DNA of 34,385 bases from CAZEJK01 sp964512045 (GCA_964512045.1 CAZEJK010000032.1:1-34385), one strand, 5' to 3'. Shown: positions 1-7,603, counted from the first letter of the stretch. A program made the numbers and translations. Notes: generated by a model not told the origin, from the letters alone.

Positions 1-431
1 GGGTTGTTCCAGCGCCCGTGATGGGCGATCGTGTTCAGATGGGGACGTACGATCTCCGGCGCAACGTCGGCGATTCGCGCCACCGCCTCGAGCAGATCTG
101 CTCGCAGACCGTCATCCCACGCGAATGCGAGCATCGGTCCGACGAACGGGGCCGCGAGCTGCGGGGCCCGAGCCCCCACCGCGCCGAACGCCGGGATCAC
201 GTAGCGCCCATTGGTGGCCGCCTCGTCGCACAACGCCCAGACAAAGCCGCGCAACACCTCTCTGCCGTGATCCGGGTGCGCTGCACAGCCCTCGCCAAGC
301 GCCTCAGCGGCCATCTGCCTTCTGGCAGGATCCGGATCCCACAGCCGGCCCACGAGCGGCCGCAACGACCGGTGGTCCGTGACCGCCAGGTCGCGCAGGG
401 CAGCTGTGTCGCCAGCCTTCATGAGCTCCAC
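1..431 (-). CDS. HEAT-like repeat protein, partial (C-terminus off the window)
   Basis: I translated this frame by hand: it stays open for 143 codons from a GTG at 431 to the window edge, so the C-terminus is missing. The GTG is preferred because AGGAGG lies 6 nt upstream; ATGs at 452 (overlapping the dsrN stop) and 422 are in the same frame. The protein is helical and shows HEAT-like pairs such as LRPLVGRLWDPDPARRQMAA followed by an ALGE-type turn, then a WALCDEA segment and a PxLxxPFVxPMLAF segment. HEAT-like proteins act as scaffolds; no catalytic motif is visible. It is the last visible gene of the dsr operon and starts about 10 nt after dsrN, so co-translation and a sulfur-related role are likely by context only. 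Confidence 0.6.
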   Translation of the reverse strand, partial: MELMKAGDTAALRDLAVTDHRSLRPLVGRLWDPDPARRQMAAEALGEGCAAHPDHGREVLRGFVWALCDEAATNGRYVIPAFGAVGARAPQLAAPFVGPMLAFAWDDGLRADLLEAVARIADVAPEIVRPHLNTIAHHGRWNN

Positions 432-442
432 GATCCGCCTCC

Positions 443-1846
443 TCAGCCCCATGCCGCTACGGCACCCGTGGTTGACCCTTTGGCGCAGGTCGTTGCCTGG
501 CCGACCACGCCCCGAGCCCAGCGAGGGCAGCCGAGCGCGTGCAGGTGCAGGTACGACGCCCACACCCGTCCACGGACGATGCCATCTCGCTTCCCGGCCA
601 CTCCCGAGCCCCGCTCGAGGCTCACCACACACCGATCGATATCGGCGCCTGAGACCACCTTCGAGTAGTGGAACTCGTGCCCCCTCAGCTCGCTCTCCCG
701 GGCGAAGTACGGGTTGTCGGTGTCCACTCGACCGACCGCATAGCCGTGTCCCTGCGGACGGGCCGTCTGCTCGACGCACACGTCGAGCACGCCAGCCATC
801 AGGTGGGTGGCGCCGTCCACAACCAGCTCTCGTGCCAGCAGCATCAAGCCACCACACTCGGCGTACACGGGCAGGCCGCAGTCCACACGCTGACGCAAGC
901 TGGCCAGAAAGTCGCTGGCACCGGCGAGCCGACGCGCGTGCACCTCTGGGAAGCCACCCCCGATATACAGTGCATCCACCTCCGGTAGCTCCCCATCGGG
1001 CGCCACCGGGACCAGCCGCGCCCCTTCGGCCTCGAGCGCCTCCAGGTTCTCCGGATAGTAGAAGCTGAACGCGGGATCGTGCAGGTAGCCGATCGTGACC
1101 GACGCCGGCGCCCGATCCTCGGCCGCCTCAGCATCCGCCCGCAGCACCGGCGCTGAGCGCGCCGCTCGAAGCACGCTTTCGAGATCCACACCGTCGCGCA
1201 CGGCCTGAGCAGCCTTGCTCAGGGCGGTGGCCGCGCTGGGATGCTCTGCCGCTGTGACCAGCCCCAGGTGTCTCCCGGGCAGCGGGTCGCCGCCTGCCAT
1301 GCGGCGCACGGCCCCGACGACGGGCACCCCCGCGTCGCTCTCGACAGCTGTCCTGAGAACGGCCTCCTGACGGGATGTGGCGACGTTATTGAGGATCACG
1401 CCGGTAATCTCCACCGCCGGGTCCAGGTGCCGACACCCGAGCACCAGGGCAGCCACCGTGCGCGTGACCTTCGTGACGTTCACCACCAGAACCACTGGCG
1501 TCCGCAGCATCTTCGCGAGCTCCGCCGTCGAGTGGCGGCCGCGAGCGTCCACACCGTCGAACAGACCACGGTTGCCTTCGATAACGACGAGGTCCGCATC
1601 GGCGGAGTGGTTGACCACCGAACGGACGATCGTCGCGGACGGCATGAGAAACGAGTCGAGGTTGCGGCACGGCCGGCCGCTGGCGGCGCCCAGCCATGCC
1701 GCATCGATGTAGTCCGGCCCCTTCTTGAACGACTGGACAGTCAGCCCCTGGGTGCCGAACACACGGCTCAGCCCCAGAGACACCAGGGTCTTGCCGCTGT
1801 CGCCGGCCAGCCCTGCCACCACCAGTCGGGGGGTCGTCAGCTCCAT
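443..1846 (-). CDS. dsrN: DsrN / CobB-CbiA family glutamine amidotransferase (siroheme amidase candidate)
   Basis: A 467-residue protein of the cobyrinic acid a,c-diamide synthase family. The N-terminal dethiobiotin-synthetase-like ATPase has a P-loop AGLAGDSGKT (residues 11-20) and the KKGPDYIDAAW substrate segment (41-51). The C-terminal class I-like amidotransferase domain has the nucleophile elbow YAECGGLMLLA with Cys331, the GHEFHYS segment (389-395) and a final SYLHLH histidine cluster. In cobalamin synthesis the family amidates cobyrinate; inside dsr operons the member called DsrN is thought to amidate siroheme for DsrAB. Position 22 nt after dsrL and the absence of cobalamin genes favour DsrN. 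The start was set at the ATG at 1846 because the family begins with a short LVVAG strand; the frame stays open upstream but overlaps dsrL. The Shine-Dalgarno is weak or distant, so coupling to dsrL is likely. Confidence 0.85.
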   Translation of the reverse strand: MELTTPRLVVAGLAGDSGKTLVSLGLSRVFGTQGLTVQSFKKGPDYIDAAWLGAASGRPCRNLDSFLMPSATIVRSVVNHSADADLVVIEGNRGLFDGVDARGRHSTAELAKMLRTPVVLVVNVTKVTRTVAALVLGCRHLDPAVEITGVILNNVATSRQEAVLRTAVESDAGVPVVGAVRRMAGGDPLPGRHLGLVTAAEHPSAATALSKAAQAVRDGVDLESVLRAARSAPVLRADAEAAEDRAPASVTIGYLHDPAFSFYYPENLEALEAEGARLVPVAPDGELPEVDALYIGGGFPEVHARRLAGASDFLASLRQRVDCGLPVYAECGGLMLLARELVVDGATHLMAGVLDVCVEQTARPQGHGYAVGRVDTDNPYFARESELRGHEFHYSKVVSGADIDRCVVSLERGSGVAGKRDGIVRGRVWASYLHLHALGCPRWARGVVGQATTCAKGSTTGAVAAWG

Positions 1847-1868
1847 CGCCCCGATCCGTCTCCTCGCC

Positions 1869-3602
1869 TCACTCACCCACGATGAAGCCGCAAGGGCACT
1901 CCTCCCAGCACTTCTTGCAGCCGTCACAGGTCTCCAGCTTGATATCGAAGAAGTGCCCGTGCTCGGGATGCTGCAGCTTCTTGAAGCAGTTGTTCTGGCA
2001 GTACATCCAGCAGTTCTCACAGCCGAAGCACTCACCGCAGCTGAAGCACCGGGTGACCTCGTCGAGCGCCTGCTCGGTGGTCAGGCCCTTGTCCACCTCC
2101 TCCTGCGGCCGCTGCAGCCGCTCGTCTGGCGACAAGACCTCGCGCTGGTTGCGCTCCTTGGCCTCGTACCACTCGAGCTTGATCTTGTCCGCGCCGATCG
2201 GCTCTTCCTTCGCAGGGGCCTTCGGCTCGGTTCCCTCGAGGTACGCCATGATCGACTTCGCAGCCATCCGCGCCTGTCCGATCGAGGTGGTGGCGATTCC
2301 GAGGTTGATGTTGTCGCCTCCGGTCCAGATGCCCTCGACGGTGGTGTGACCCCAGTCGTCGGCGTTCAGCCAGCCGTCGCCGAGGTCCGCCGAGCCGAGC
2401 CGACCGAGGTCTGGCTTCTGGCTGACCGCTGTGATGACGGTCTCCACTGGCAGCTCGTAGGTATCGCCCTCGATCGGCACCGGCCGCCGTCGTCCAGAGT
2501 CGTCCGGCTCGCCGAGCTCCATCCGCTGGACCTCCATCGCGCGCACGTGGCCGTCCTCGTCGCGCAGGATCTTGGCTGGAGCCGCCAGGTACTCGATGTT
2601 GATCCCCTCTTCGAGCGCGTCCTCGATCTCGCGCTCGATCGCCGGCATCTCTTTGCGCGTACGCCGGTAGAGAATCGTCACGTCGGCGCCCTTGCGCTTG
2701 GCGATCGCGGCGGAGTCCATGGTCACGCGCTTGGACACGCGCGCGGCGTCGATCGCAGTGTCGCCGCCACCAATGATCACGACGTTACCGCCGATCTCCA
2801 CCTTCTTGCCGGAGTTGGCGTGGTTGAGAAAATCGGTACCGGTCCAGATACCGGGGCCGTCCTCGCCTTCGATGCCGAGCTTCTTGCCCTGGTGGGCGCC
2901 GATCGCCACGTAGATGGCGTCGTACTCCGACCGGATCTCGTCGAAGGTGATGTCCTTGCCGATCGTCACACCGCAGCGGAGGTCGACTCCCAGCTCCGTA
3001 ATCTTGGCGATCTCGGCATCGAGCACCTCGCGCGGCAGGCGGTAGACCGGGATGCCGTAACGGAGCATCCCACCGGCATGCGGCAGGCTCTCGAACACGG
3101 TGACGGGGTACCCGTTGCGGGCGAGATGATAGGCGCACGACAGCCCCGACGGGCCACCGCCGATGACTGCCACCTTCTTGTCCCTGTCGGTGGCGCCGTC
3201 GACTCGCTCGAGCTTGAGATCGTGCTCGATGGCGTAGTCGCCGATGAACCGCTCGACCGAGTTGATCCCGACCGCCGCGTCCTTCTCGTTCCGGTTGCAG
3301 TGGCCCTCGCAGGGGTGCGGGCACACCCGCCCCATCACTGCGGGGAACGGGTTGGTCTCGACCTCGATGCGCCACGCCTTCTCACACGCCTCGTCCAGGC
3401 TCAGCCCCAGCTTCTCGCGCAGTGCGATGGTCATCAGCCAACCACGGATGTCATTTCCGCTCGGGCACGTATGCGTGCACGGCGGCATTCGGGTCACATA
3501 CCGTGGCCGCAGCGGCGATATCTGGCTACCAGAGCCACCACCGCCCATCCTGGTTTTGAACGTTGACGAGGATTTCTTATCCTTCTTCTTGAGCAGACCC
3601 AT
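1869..3602 (-). CDS. dsrL: DsrL, iron-sulfur flavoprotein NAD(P)H:acceptor oxidoreductase
   Basis: A 577-residue protein related to the glutamate synthase small subunit (GltD). Cys42, Cys46, Cys94, Cys98 and Cys102 form the N-terminal Fe-S ligands (CTHTC and CPHPCEGHC). A Rossmann FAD site VIGGGPSGL starts near residue 147 and a second, NAD(P)-binding GGGDTAIDAA near 278. The C-terminus is a ferredoxin-like domain with cysteines from 519 to 539 (CFSCGECFGCENC) and from 559 to 569 (CDGCKKCWEEC). DsrL passes electrons between NAD(P)H and DsrAB: in the oxidative direction in purple sulfur bacteria, and a second type occurs with reductive DsrAB. The start has GGGAGG 8 nt upstream. The glycine-rich MGGGGSGSQ stretch (19-27) precedes the Fe-S domain. 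A generic GltD homologue is the alternative, but the extra C-terminal ferredoxin domain and the dsr context argue for DsrL. Confidence 0.85.
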   Translation of the reverse strand: MGLLKKKDKKSSSTFKTRMGGGGSGSQISPLRPRYVTRMPPCTHTCPSGNDIRGWLMTIALREKLGLSLDEACEKAWRIEVETNPFPAVMGRVCPHPCEGHCNRNEKDAAVGINSVERFIGDYAIEHDLKLERVDGATDRDKKVAVIGGGPSGLSCAYHLARNGYPVTVFESLPHAGGMLRYGIPVYRLPREVLDAEIAKITELGVDLRCGVTIGKDITFDEIRSEYDAIYVAIGAHQGKKLGIEGEDGPGIWTGTDFLNHANSGKKVEIGGNVVIIGGGDTAIDAARVSKRVTMDSAAIAKRKGADVTILYRRTRKEMPAIEREIEDALEEGINIEYLAAPAKILRDEDGHVRAMEVQRMELGEPDDSGRRRPVPIEGDTYELPVETVITAVSQKPDLGRLGSADLGDGWLNADDWGHTTVEGIWTGGDNINLGIATTSIGQARMAAKSIMAYLEGTEPKAPAKEEPIGADKIKLEWYEAKERNQREVLSPDERLQRPQEEVDKGLTTEQALDEVTRCFSCGECFGCENCWMYCQNNCFKKLQHPEHGHFFDIKLETCDGCKKCWEECPCGFIVGE

Positions 3603-3691
3603 ACGCTCAGCCTCCCCAGTCGGGCCGTCAGGCCGGAGCTGACACTGCAGACAGTCCCAGCGCCGGCGCCCCTATCGCCAGCACGAACCTC

Positions 3692-4123
3692 TCACGCGAG
3701 CTTCGAGAAGTGCTTCTTGAACTCCTCGAGCTGGGTGAGGATCGTGTCGTGCTTTTTCTCGTCCGTGATCAGGTAGTCCAGAAGCGCCTTCTGAACGATG
3801 TCGGTGCACTCGCTGCGCAGCTCGGTGGCGATCTCGATCGTCTTGCGCTCGAGGGCGTCGTGCTCCTCGATGCGGCCCCAGACCTCTCCCAGCTCCTCCG
3901 GGCTCAGTGACACCGGCCGCTTCGTCATCGAGTCGATCAAGAACTGCTGCACGCGATGGTGCTGCACGGAGTCGTTGCGGATGATCTCCATGATCTGCCG
4001 TATCAGCAGGTTATCGGTCTGCTCCATGATCTCAGCGGTGGTCTCGATCGCCTCGCGCTCCAGCCCTTGCCACTCGCGCAAGACGCCAACGAGCTTCTCG
4101 ATCCGCTCGGGTCCCTTGGCCAT
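3692..4123 (-). CDS. Ferritin-like four-helix protein within the dsr operon
   Basis: A 143-residue, all-helical, probably cytoplasmic protein with an excellent Shine-Dalgarno (AAGGAGG, 5 nt from the ATG). It is an internal duplication: LEREAIETT (21-29) recurs as LERKTIEIA (91-99), and NDSVQHHR (50-57) aligns with TDEKKHDT (120-127). Each half thus has the ferritin arrangement of a Glu helix followed by an ExxH-type helix. The second half has Glu122 and His125; in the first half the equivalent Glu is Ser52, with Asp51 and His55 nearby, so the metal site may be asymmetric or lost. No signal peptide is visible. It lies between dsrD and dsrL, preceded by a strong hairpin, and so is probably co-expressed with sulfite reductase. 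Protection from oxygen or metal handling is a guess; a specific function cannot be assigned. Confidence 0.7.
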   Translation of the reverse strand: MAKGPERIEKLVGVLREWQGLEREAIETTAEIMEQTDNLLIRQIMEIIRNDSVQHHRVQQFLIDSMTKRPVSLSPEELGEVWGRIEEHDALERKTIEIATELRSECTDIVQKALLDYLITDEKKHDTILTQLEEFKKHFSKLA

Positions 4124-4140
4124 CGTATCCTCCTTCGTAC

Positions 4141-4169
4141 AGAGGGGGCCGGGGATCCCGGCCCCCTCT
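4141..4169 (-). other. GC-rich intergenic hairpin in the dsr operon
   Basis: A perfect 13-bp stem (AGAGGGGGCCGGG with its complement) around a 3-nt loop, between the dsrD-like stop and the ferritin-like start. In the transcript it ends a few nt before the AAGGAGG ribosome site of the ferritin-like gene. No U-run follows, so it does not look like a simple intrinsic terminator. An mRNA-processing, stability or translation-control element that sets different levels of dsrABD and the downstream genes is more likely (inference). Confidence 0.7.
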
Positions 4170-4212
4170 CGCATCGTTCTCGGAGCCTCAGCTCAGAGCC
4201 GAGGGGCACGCG

Positions 4213-4455
4213 TTACGCATCCGGCGAGTCTGGAGGCAGCGTCACGTAGCTGCCGCCGACATAGCTGTAGATGCACTTGCCGGAGTCGATCAGCTCGCGC
4301 AGTGCCTTCTTGCACAGCCTCTTGTCGACCTCTTCCTCGCCGAACTGGTCGATCATCGCCTTGGTGACGTCCATCGGCTTGAGGTTCTTCCTGCCGTGGG
4401 TCGACTTGACCAGCTCGTACATTGCATCTTTCAGCTCTTCGATGTCCGTTGCCAT
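4213..4455 (-). CDS. dsrD: DsrD-like winged-helix protein
   Basis: An 80-residue protein 17 nt after dsrB, with AGGGGG 5 nt before its ATG. The predicted layout is helix, helix, helix, then a beta wing (KCIYSYVGGSYVTLP, residues 59-73), as in the small winged-helix DsrD proteins, whose wing also carries a Ser-Gly motif. DsrD directly follows dsrAB in most sulfate and sulfite reducers and has been reported to stimulate DsrAB activity. It is generally absent from sulfur oxidisers, so it serves as a marker of reductive metabolism. Sequence identity to classical DsrD as I remember it is low; the call rests on size, wing pattern and position immediately after dsrB. Confidence 0.72.
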   Translation of the reverse strand: MATDIEELKDAMYELVKSTHGRKNLKPMDVTKAMIDQFGEEEVDKRLCKKALRELIDSGKCIYSYVGGSYVTLPPDSPDA

Positions 4456-4472
4456 CGGTTCCCCCTTTTTGC

Positions 4473-5543
4473 TCAGTGTCTCAGCTGAGCAGTGCGGTGG
4501 AACGTCTCACCAGCGTGAGTGAAGTCGTCGATGTGGTACTTGGTGAACGGGAAGCCGGTCATCTTGAAGAACTTCGGCCAGCCGATCCGCTCGATCCACT
4601 CACCCATCCGCTCGTGCTTGCGAGCGTTCTCCGCATACAGATTCACGATCTTGACCACCGCCTCGACCGTCTCGGGCCAGCGCGGCGGGGTGTTCGGCAG
4701 GAACGGCACCACGAGCTTCGAGAACTTCGGAGCGCTGCGGGCGTTGGAGACCTTGCCTCCAACCCAGATCGAGATACCGTCGGTCTCTGCGTTGTTGATA
4801 TGCACGGCCGGGCACACGGTGTAGCAGTTGCCGCAGTACATGCACTGGTCTTCCTCGATCTCGATCGACTGCACGCCGTCCACCGTGGCCGGACGGATGG
4901 CGCCGGTCGGGCAGGAGGCGATCAGGGTCGGGATCTCACACATCTTCGGCAGGTCGCTGTGGTTCACGACCGGAGCGCGGGTGTGCACGCCGAGGATCGC
5001 GATGTCCGAGCAGTGCACGGCGCCGCACATGTTCAGGCAGCACGCGTAGGCGACACGGAGCTTCGCCGGAAGGTCCATGTTGGTGAAACGGTCGTACAGC
5101 TCGTCCATCACCGCCTTGACCACGCCCGAAGCGTCGGATGCGGAGGAGTGGCAGTGCACCCACCCCTGAGTATGGACGATCGACGAGATCGCGTTGCCGG
5201 TGCCACCGACCGGGAACCCGAGCGCCTCGATCTCCTTGACCACGGCGTCCACCTTCGACTCATCGGTCACGAGAAACTCGACATTGTTGCGGCTCGTCCA
5301 GCGAATGTAACCATCGCAGTACTTGTCCGCGATGTCAGCGAACTGGCGAATGGTGGTAATCGCCATCAGCCGCGGCGTTCCGGCGCGGACCGTGAACAGC
5401 TTGTCGCCGCCCTCCGCAACGTGAACCATGATGCCCGGCTTCAGGATGTCGTGGTCGACCCACTTGCCGTAGTTCTCTTTGATGATCGGCGGCAAGAACT
5501 TGCTGTAGTGTGGCGGTCCAATATCAGTCTGTCGTTCGGCCAT
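4473..5543 (-). CDS. dsrB: Dissimilatory sulfite reductase subunit beta
   Basis: A 356-residue DsrB. The N-terminal siroheme-binding half has VRAGTPRLM, IRWTSRNNVEF (80-90) and HTQGWVHCHSSASDASG (124-140). The siroheme/4Fe-4S cysteines lie in ACCLNMCGAVHCSD (167-180), and an inserted ferredoxin domain carries CMYCGNCYTVC (234-244). The C-terminus has the conserved VGGKVSNARS and MGEWIERIGWPKFFKMTG segments. With DsrA it forms the cytoplasmic alpha2beta2 enzyme that reduces sulfite by loading sulfur onto DsrC, or runs in reverse in sulfur oxidisers. It starts 15 nt after dsrA with AAGGAG 6 nt from the ATG. Length and motif order are complete. Confidence 0.96.
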   Translation of the reverse strand: MAERQTDIGPPHYSKFLPPIIKENYGKWVDHDILKPGIMVHVAEGGDKLFTVRAGTPRLMAITTIRQFADIADKYCDGYIRWTSRNNVEFLVTDESKVDAVVKEIEALGFPVGGTGNAISSIVHTQGWVHCHSSASDASGVVKAVMDELYDRFTNMDLPAKLRVAYACCLNMCGAVHCSDIAILGVHTRAPVVNHSDLPKMCEIPTLIASCPTGAIRPATVDGVQSIEIEEDQCMYCGNCYTVCPAVHINNAETDGISIWVGGKVSNARSAPKFSKLVVPFLPNTPPRWPETVEAVVKIVNLYAENARKHERMGEWIERIGWPKFFKMTGFPFTKYHIDDFTHAGETFHRTAQLRH

Positions 5544-5558
5544 CTCTGACTCCTTCCC

Positions 5559-6758
5559 CTACGCCTCGTCCTCGGCGCCCTCAAAGATCTCGTCATCAAA
5601 GAAGATGTACGGGTTCGTCCGCGGGTGCGAGACCATCTCCGGAATCGGCTCGAGCCCGATCTCGTCGAGGAAGTTGCCGAGACCGACGCGCTGGATGAAC
5701 TCACCGGTCCGCTCACGGTTCTTGCCGTGCTCGCCCCACAGGTCCCAGATCGCCTCCGCAAGCTCCTTGAGCTCCTCGAACGGAGGCTCCATCTCGATGA
5801 ACGGCACGAACACCGACGACAGCAGCGCGCCGCCAATGATCGGCGCCTTGGCGCCCACCAGGATGGTCGCACCGCGCTCCTTGCCGGGACGCAGCGCATG
5901 GTGCAGCTTGTTGATGCAGTGCATGCACTTGACGCACTCGGAGTTATCGATTGAGAGGTTCTCGCCATCCCAGTGCATGCACGCGGTCGGGCAGTAGCTG
6001 CACACCTCGGCATCGATGTCGACACCGTTGGCAGCGTACTCGCGCACCTTCTCCTGATCGACCTGGATCTCGTCCTTCCAGGTTCCGATCACGGAGCAGT
6101 CCGAACGTGCGATCGAGGCCACACAGTCGTTCGGGCAACCGGCAAACTTGAACTTGAACTTGTACGGGAAGAACGGCCGGTGCAGCTCGTCCTGGAACGT
6201 CTGGGTGATGTCGTAGCACGCCTCGAGGGTGTCGTAGCACGCCCACTCGCAGCGCGCGGGGCCAACACAGCACGACGGCGTGCGCATGTTGGAGCCGGAA
6301 CCGCCCAGATCCCAGCCGTTGGAGCTCAGATCGGCGAAGCAGGGCTCCAGCGCCGCGGTGTCCGAGCCGAGGAAGATGATGTCACCCGTCGACCCGTGGA
6401 AGTTGGTGAGACCCGAGCCGTGCTTGTCCCAGATATCGCAAAGCTGCCGGAGGGCATCCGACGTGTAAAACCACGCCGACGGCTGGTTCACCCGGTAGGT
6501 GTGGAACTCCTTGACGTTCGGGAACTCCTCGGGAAGGTCGGTATACCGGCCAATGACACCGCCCCCGTACCCCATCACGCCGACGAGACCGCCGTGCTTC
6601 CAGTGACTGATGTGCTCTTCATACGAGCGCTCCAGAATACCGAGCACGTCGTTCGCCATCGGCCGATGAGCTTCCTTCTTGATCTCTTTCACGAAGCTCG
6701 GCCACGGCCCCTTCTCTAACTCGTCGAGCAGGGGGGTCTTTCGCTCCTTAACCGACAT
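5559..6758 (-). CDS. dsrA: Dissimilatory sulfite reductase subunit alpha
   Basis: A 399-residue DsrA. The siroheme-linked 4Fe-4S ligands are Cys164 and Cys170 (C-x5-C in CCVGPARC) and Cys208 and Cys212 (C-x3-C in GCPNDC). The inserted ferredoxin domain has Cys253, Cys256, Cys260 and then Cys275, Cys278, Cys281 (CVKCMHC). The segments HELHRP-like DELHRPFFPYKFKF (190-203) and the RTNPYIFF tail resemble bacterial reductive-type DsrA as I remember it; this is not a phylogenetic test. The protein is somewhat shorter than the roughly 437 residues of Desulfovibrio DsrA. The start was chosen at the ATG at 6758, preceded by AGGAG 5 nt away, rather than at the open extension to 7025. It is the first gene of the operon and therefore sets the position of the dsr promoter. 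Confidence 0.96.
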   Translation of the reverse strand: MSVKERKTPLLDELEKGPWPSFVKEIKKEAHRPMANDVLGILERSYEEHISHWKHGGLVGVMGYGGGVIGRYTDLPEEFPNVKEFHTYRVNQPSAWFYTSDALRQLCDIWDKHGSGLTNFHGSTGDIIFLGSDTAALEPCFADLSSNGWDLGGSGSNMRTPSCCVGPARCEWACYDTLEACYDITQTFQDELHRPFFPYKFKFKFAGCPNDCVASIARSDCSVIGTWKDEIQVDQEKVREYAANGVDIDAEVCSYCPTACMHWDGENLSIDNSECVKCMHCINKLHHALRPGKERGATILVGAKAPIIGGALLSSVFVPFIEMEPPFEELKELAEAIWDLWGEHGKNRERTGEFIQRVGLGNFLDEIGLEPIPEMVSHPRTNPYIFFDDEIFEGAEDEA

Positions 6759-6761
6759 AGC

Positions 6762-6789
6762 CTCTCCTTTCCTTTCCTTTCCTTCTCCC
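6762..6789 (-). promoter_or_regulatory. Repeated purine ribosome-binding region of dsrA
   Basis: Read on the minus strand, the leader just before the dsrA ATG contains AGGAA/AAGGA units repeated every 5 nt four times, ending in AGGAG 5 nt from the start codon. The last unit is the expected Shine-Dalgarno; the others could act as standby sites or simply form an unstructured purine-rich leader. Confidence 0.6.
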
Positions 6790-7039
6790 GTCTGCGGTGA
6801 GCTCGTCGGCTGCCGGCGGGCGGGGAAGTGACCTGGTTGCGAATCTCCCGTCCAACGATCAGCACGGTACCACCGGTTGCCGACCGTCGCAAATACTGCC
6901 GCGAAGTGAAGGATCACCCCGCGAACCCGTGCACTAGTTTGCAACGCCCGTACCAGGGCAAGACCCGCCGACTGTGTCGTTAAAATACATCGAATGAGAT
7001 AATTCCATTCGGAAGCGTTCTGCACCCGCGCGCCACGCC

Positions 7040-7055
7040 GTTACTCTTGTGTAAC
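7040..7055. promoter_or_regulatory. Dyad GTTAC-N6-GTAAC upstream of dsrA
   Basis: A perfect 5-bp inverted repeat with a 6-nt spacer, the geometry of CRP/FNR-family operators, about 280 nt upstream of the dsrA start in the AT-rich part of the intergenic region. A regulator of this family controlling the dsr operon is possible; no such gene is in the window. Confidence 0.4.
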
Positions 7056-7333
7056 ACGGTCGCACTATCCTTAATTGAGACTGAGCGTCACATTCGACTG
7101 TAGCGGACCCGGAACGTCGGAACGGCGCCGACGGCGAGGAAAGCCGCAGCCCCGGAGCACCGCTCGCATCACGTGCAGGGGTACAACGGCCACCGAAGAC
7201 CCACGTCCTGCCACCTGCTGACCACCAGACGGCGGCGCGCCTCGCCAGCGACGGCATCGCTCCTGGCAGACGGTACGCTCAACGCCACCGCATCGCCCGC
7301 AAAGACCGAGACGACGGCGGGCGGTAACACCCT

Positions 7334-7349
7334 TGTGAAAATTGTTACA
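7334..7349. promoter_or_regulatory. CRP-like dyad TGTGA-N6-TTACA
   Basis: Differs at one base from the classical TGTGA-N6-TCACA pattern. It lies in a short AT-rich patch about 575 nt upstream of dsrA and about 255 nt downstream of the dsbA-like stop codon. It shares the GTTAC element with the dyad at 7040-7055, which raises the chance that both are bound by one protein. Confidence 0.4.
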
Positions 7350-7577
7350 AAAGAGTGACCCCGGGGCTGAGAGGGATCTTCGGGCCCTGTACCCTCGGCA
7401 ACTTAGCGCGCTCTCATCTCTGGCACGCGCCTTGCTTGGCGCCCAGGGTTCCGAGCGATGGCGACCCCGGACACCAGCCTCGACGCCCCGCTGTGCTGGC
7501 GCGCACCGTCACCGAGCGGCCGGATGGCGAGCCGGCTCCCAGCTCATGCGAAGGCCCTGCTCTCCGTCACACCGCTG

Positions 7578-7596
7578 CCGCGCCAACCGCGCGCGG
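7578..7596 (-). terminator. Possible hairpin terminator after dsbA-like gene
   Basis: CCGCGC and GCGCGG form a 6-bp stem with a 7-nt loop, 7 nt after the dsbA-like stop codon on the minus strand. No U-tract follows, so this is at best a weak terminator. Confidence 0.3.
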
Positions 7597-7603
7597 CGCC
7601 ACG

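Larger units (their letters stand above)
6790..7603. other. Long intergenic region between dsbA-like gene and dsrA
   Basis: About 800 nt without a credible gene: open frames here lack coding character and ribosome sites. The part near 6960-7080 is clearly more AT-rich than the surroundings and probably holds the dsrA promoter, but I could not find a convincing -35/-10 pair. Two dyads (7040-7055 and 7334-7349) and a hairpin after the dsbA-like gene are listed separately. Confidence 0.6.

Noticed and set aside
1725..3566. A 613-codon plus-strand open frame opposite dsrL and dsrN
   Set aside because: It is antisense to two well-supported genes, has no motifs or ribosome site, and reflects codon bias.
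6990..7060. A sigma-54-like TGGC...TGC pair upstream of dsrA on the minus strand
   Set aside because: The GG and GC elements are separated by 9 nt instead of the required 10, and the match is otherwise GC-biased chance.
7351..7420. A CTGAGA box followed by ACCCTCGGCAAC, superficially like a TPP or SAM riboswitch on the plus strand
   Set aside because: The conserved cores do not align beyond a few bases, and no plus-strand gene follows to be regulated; the dsbA-like gene is on the other strand.
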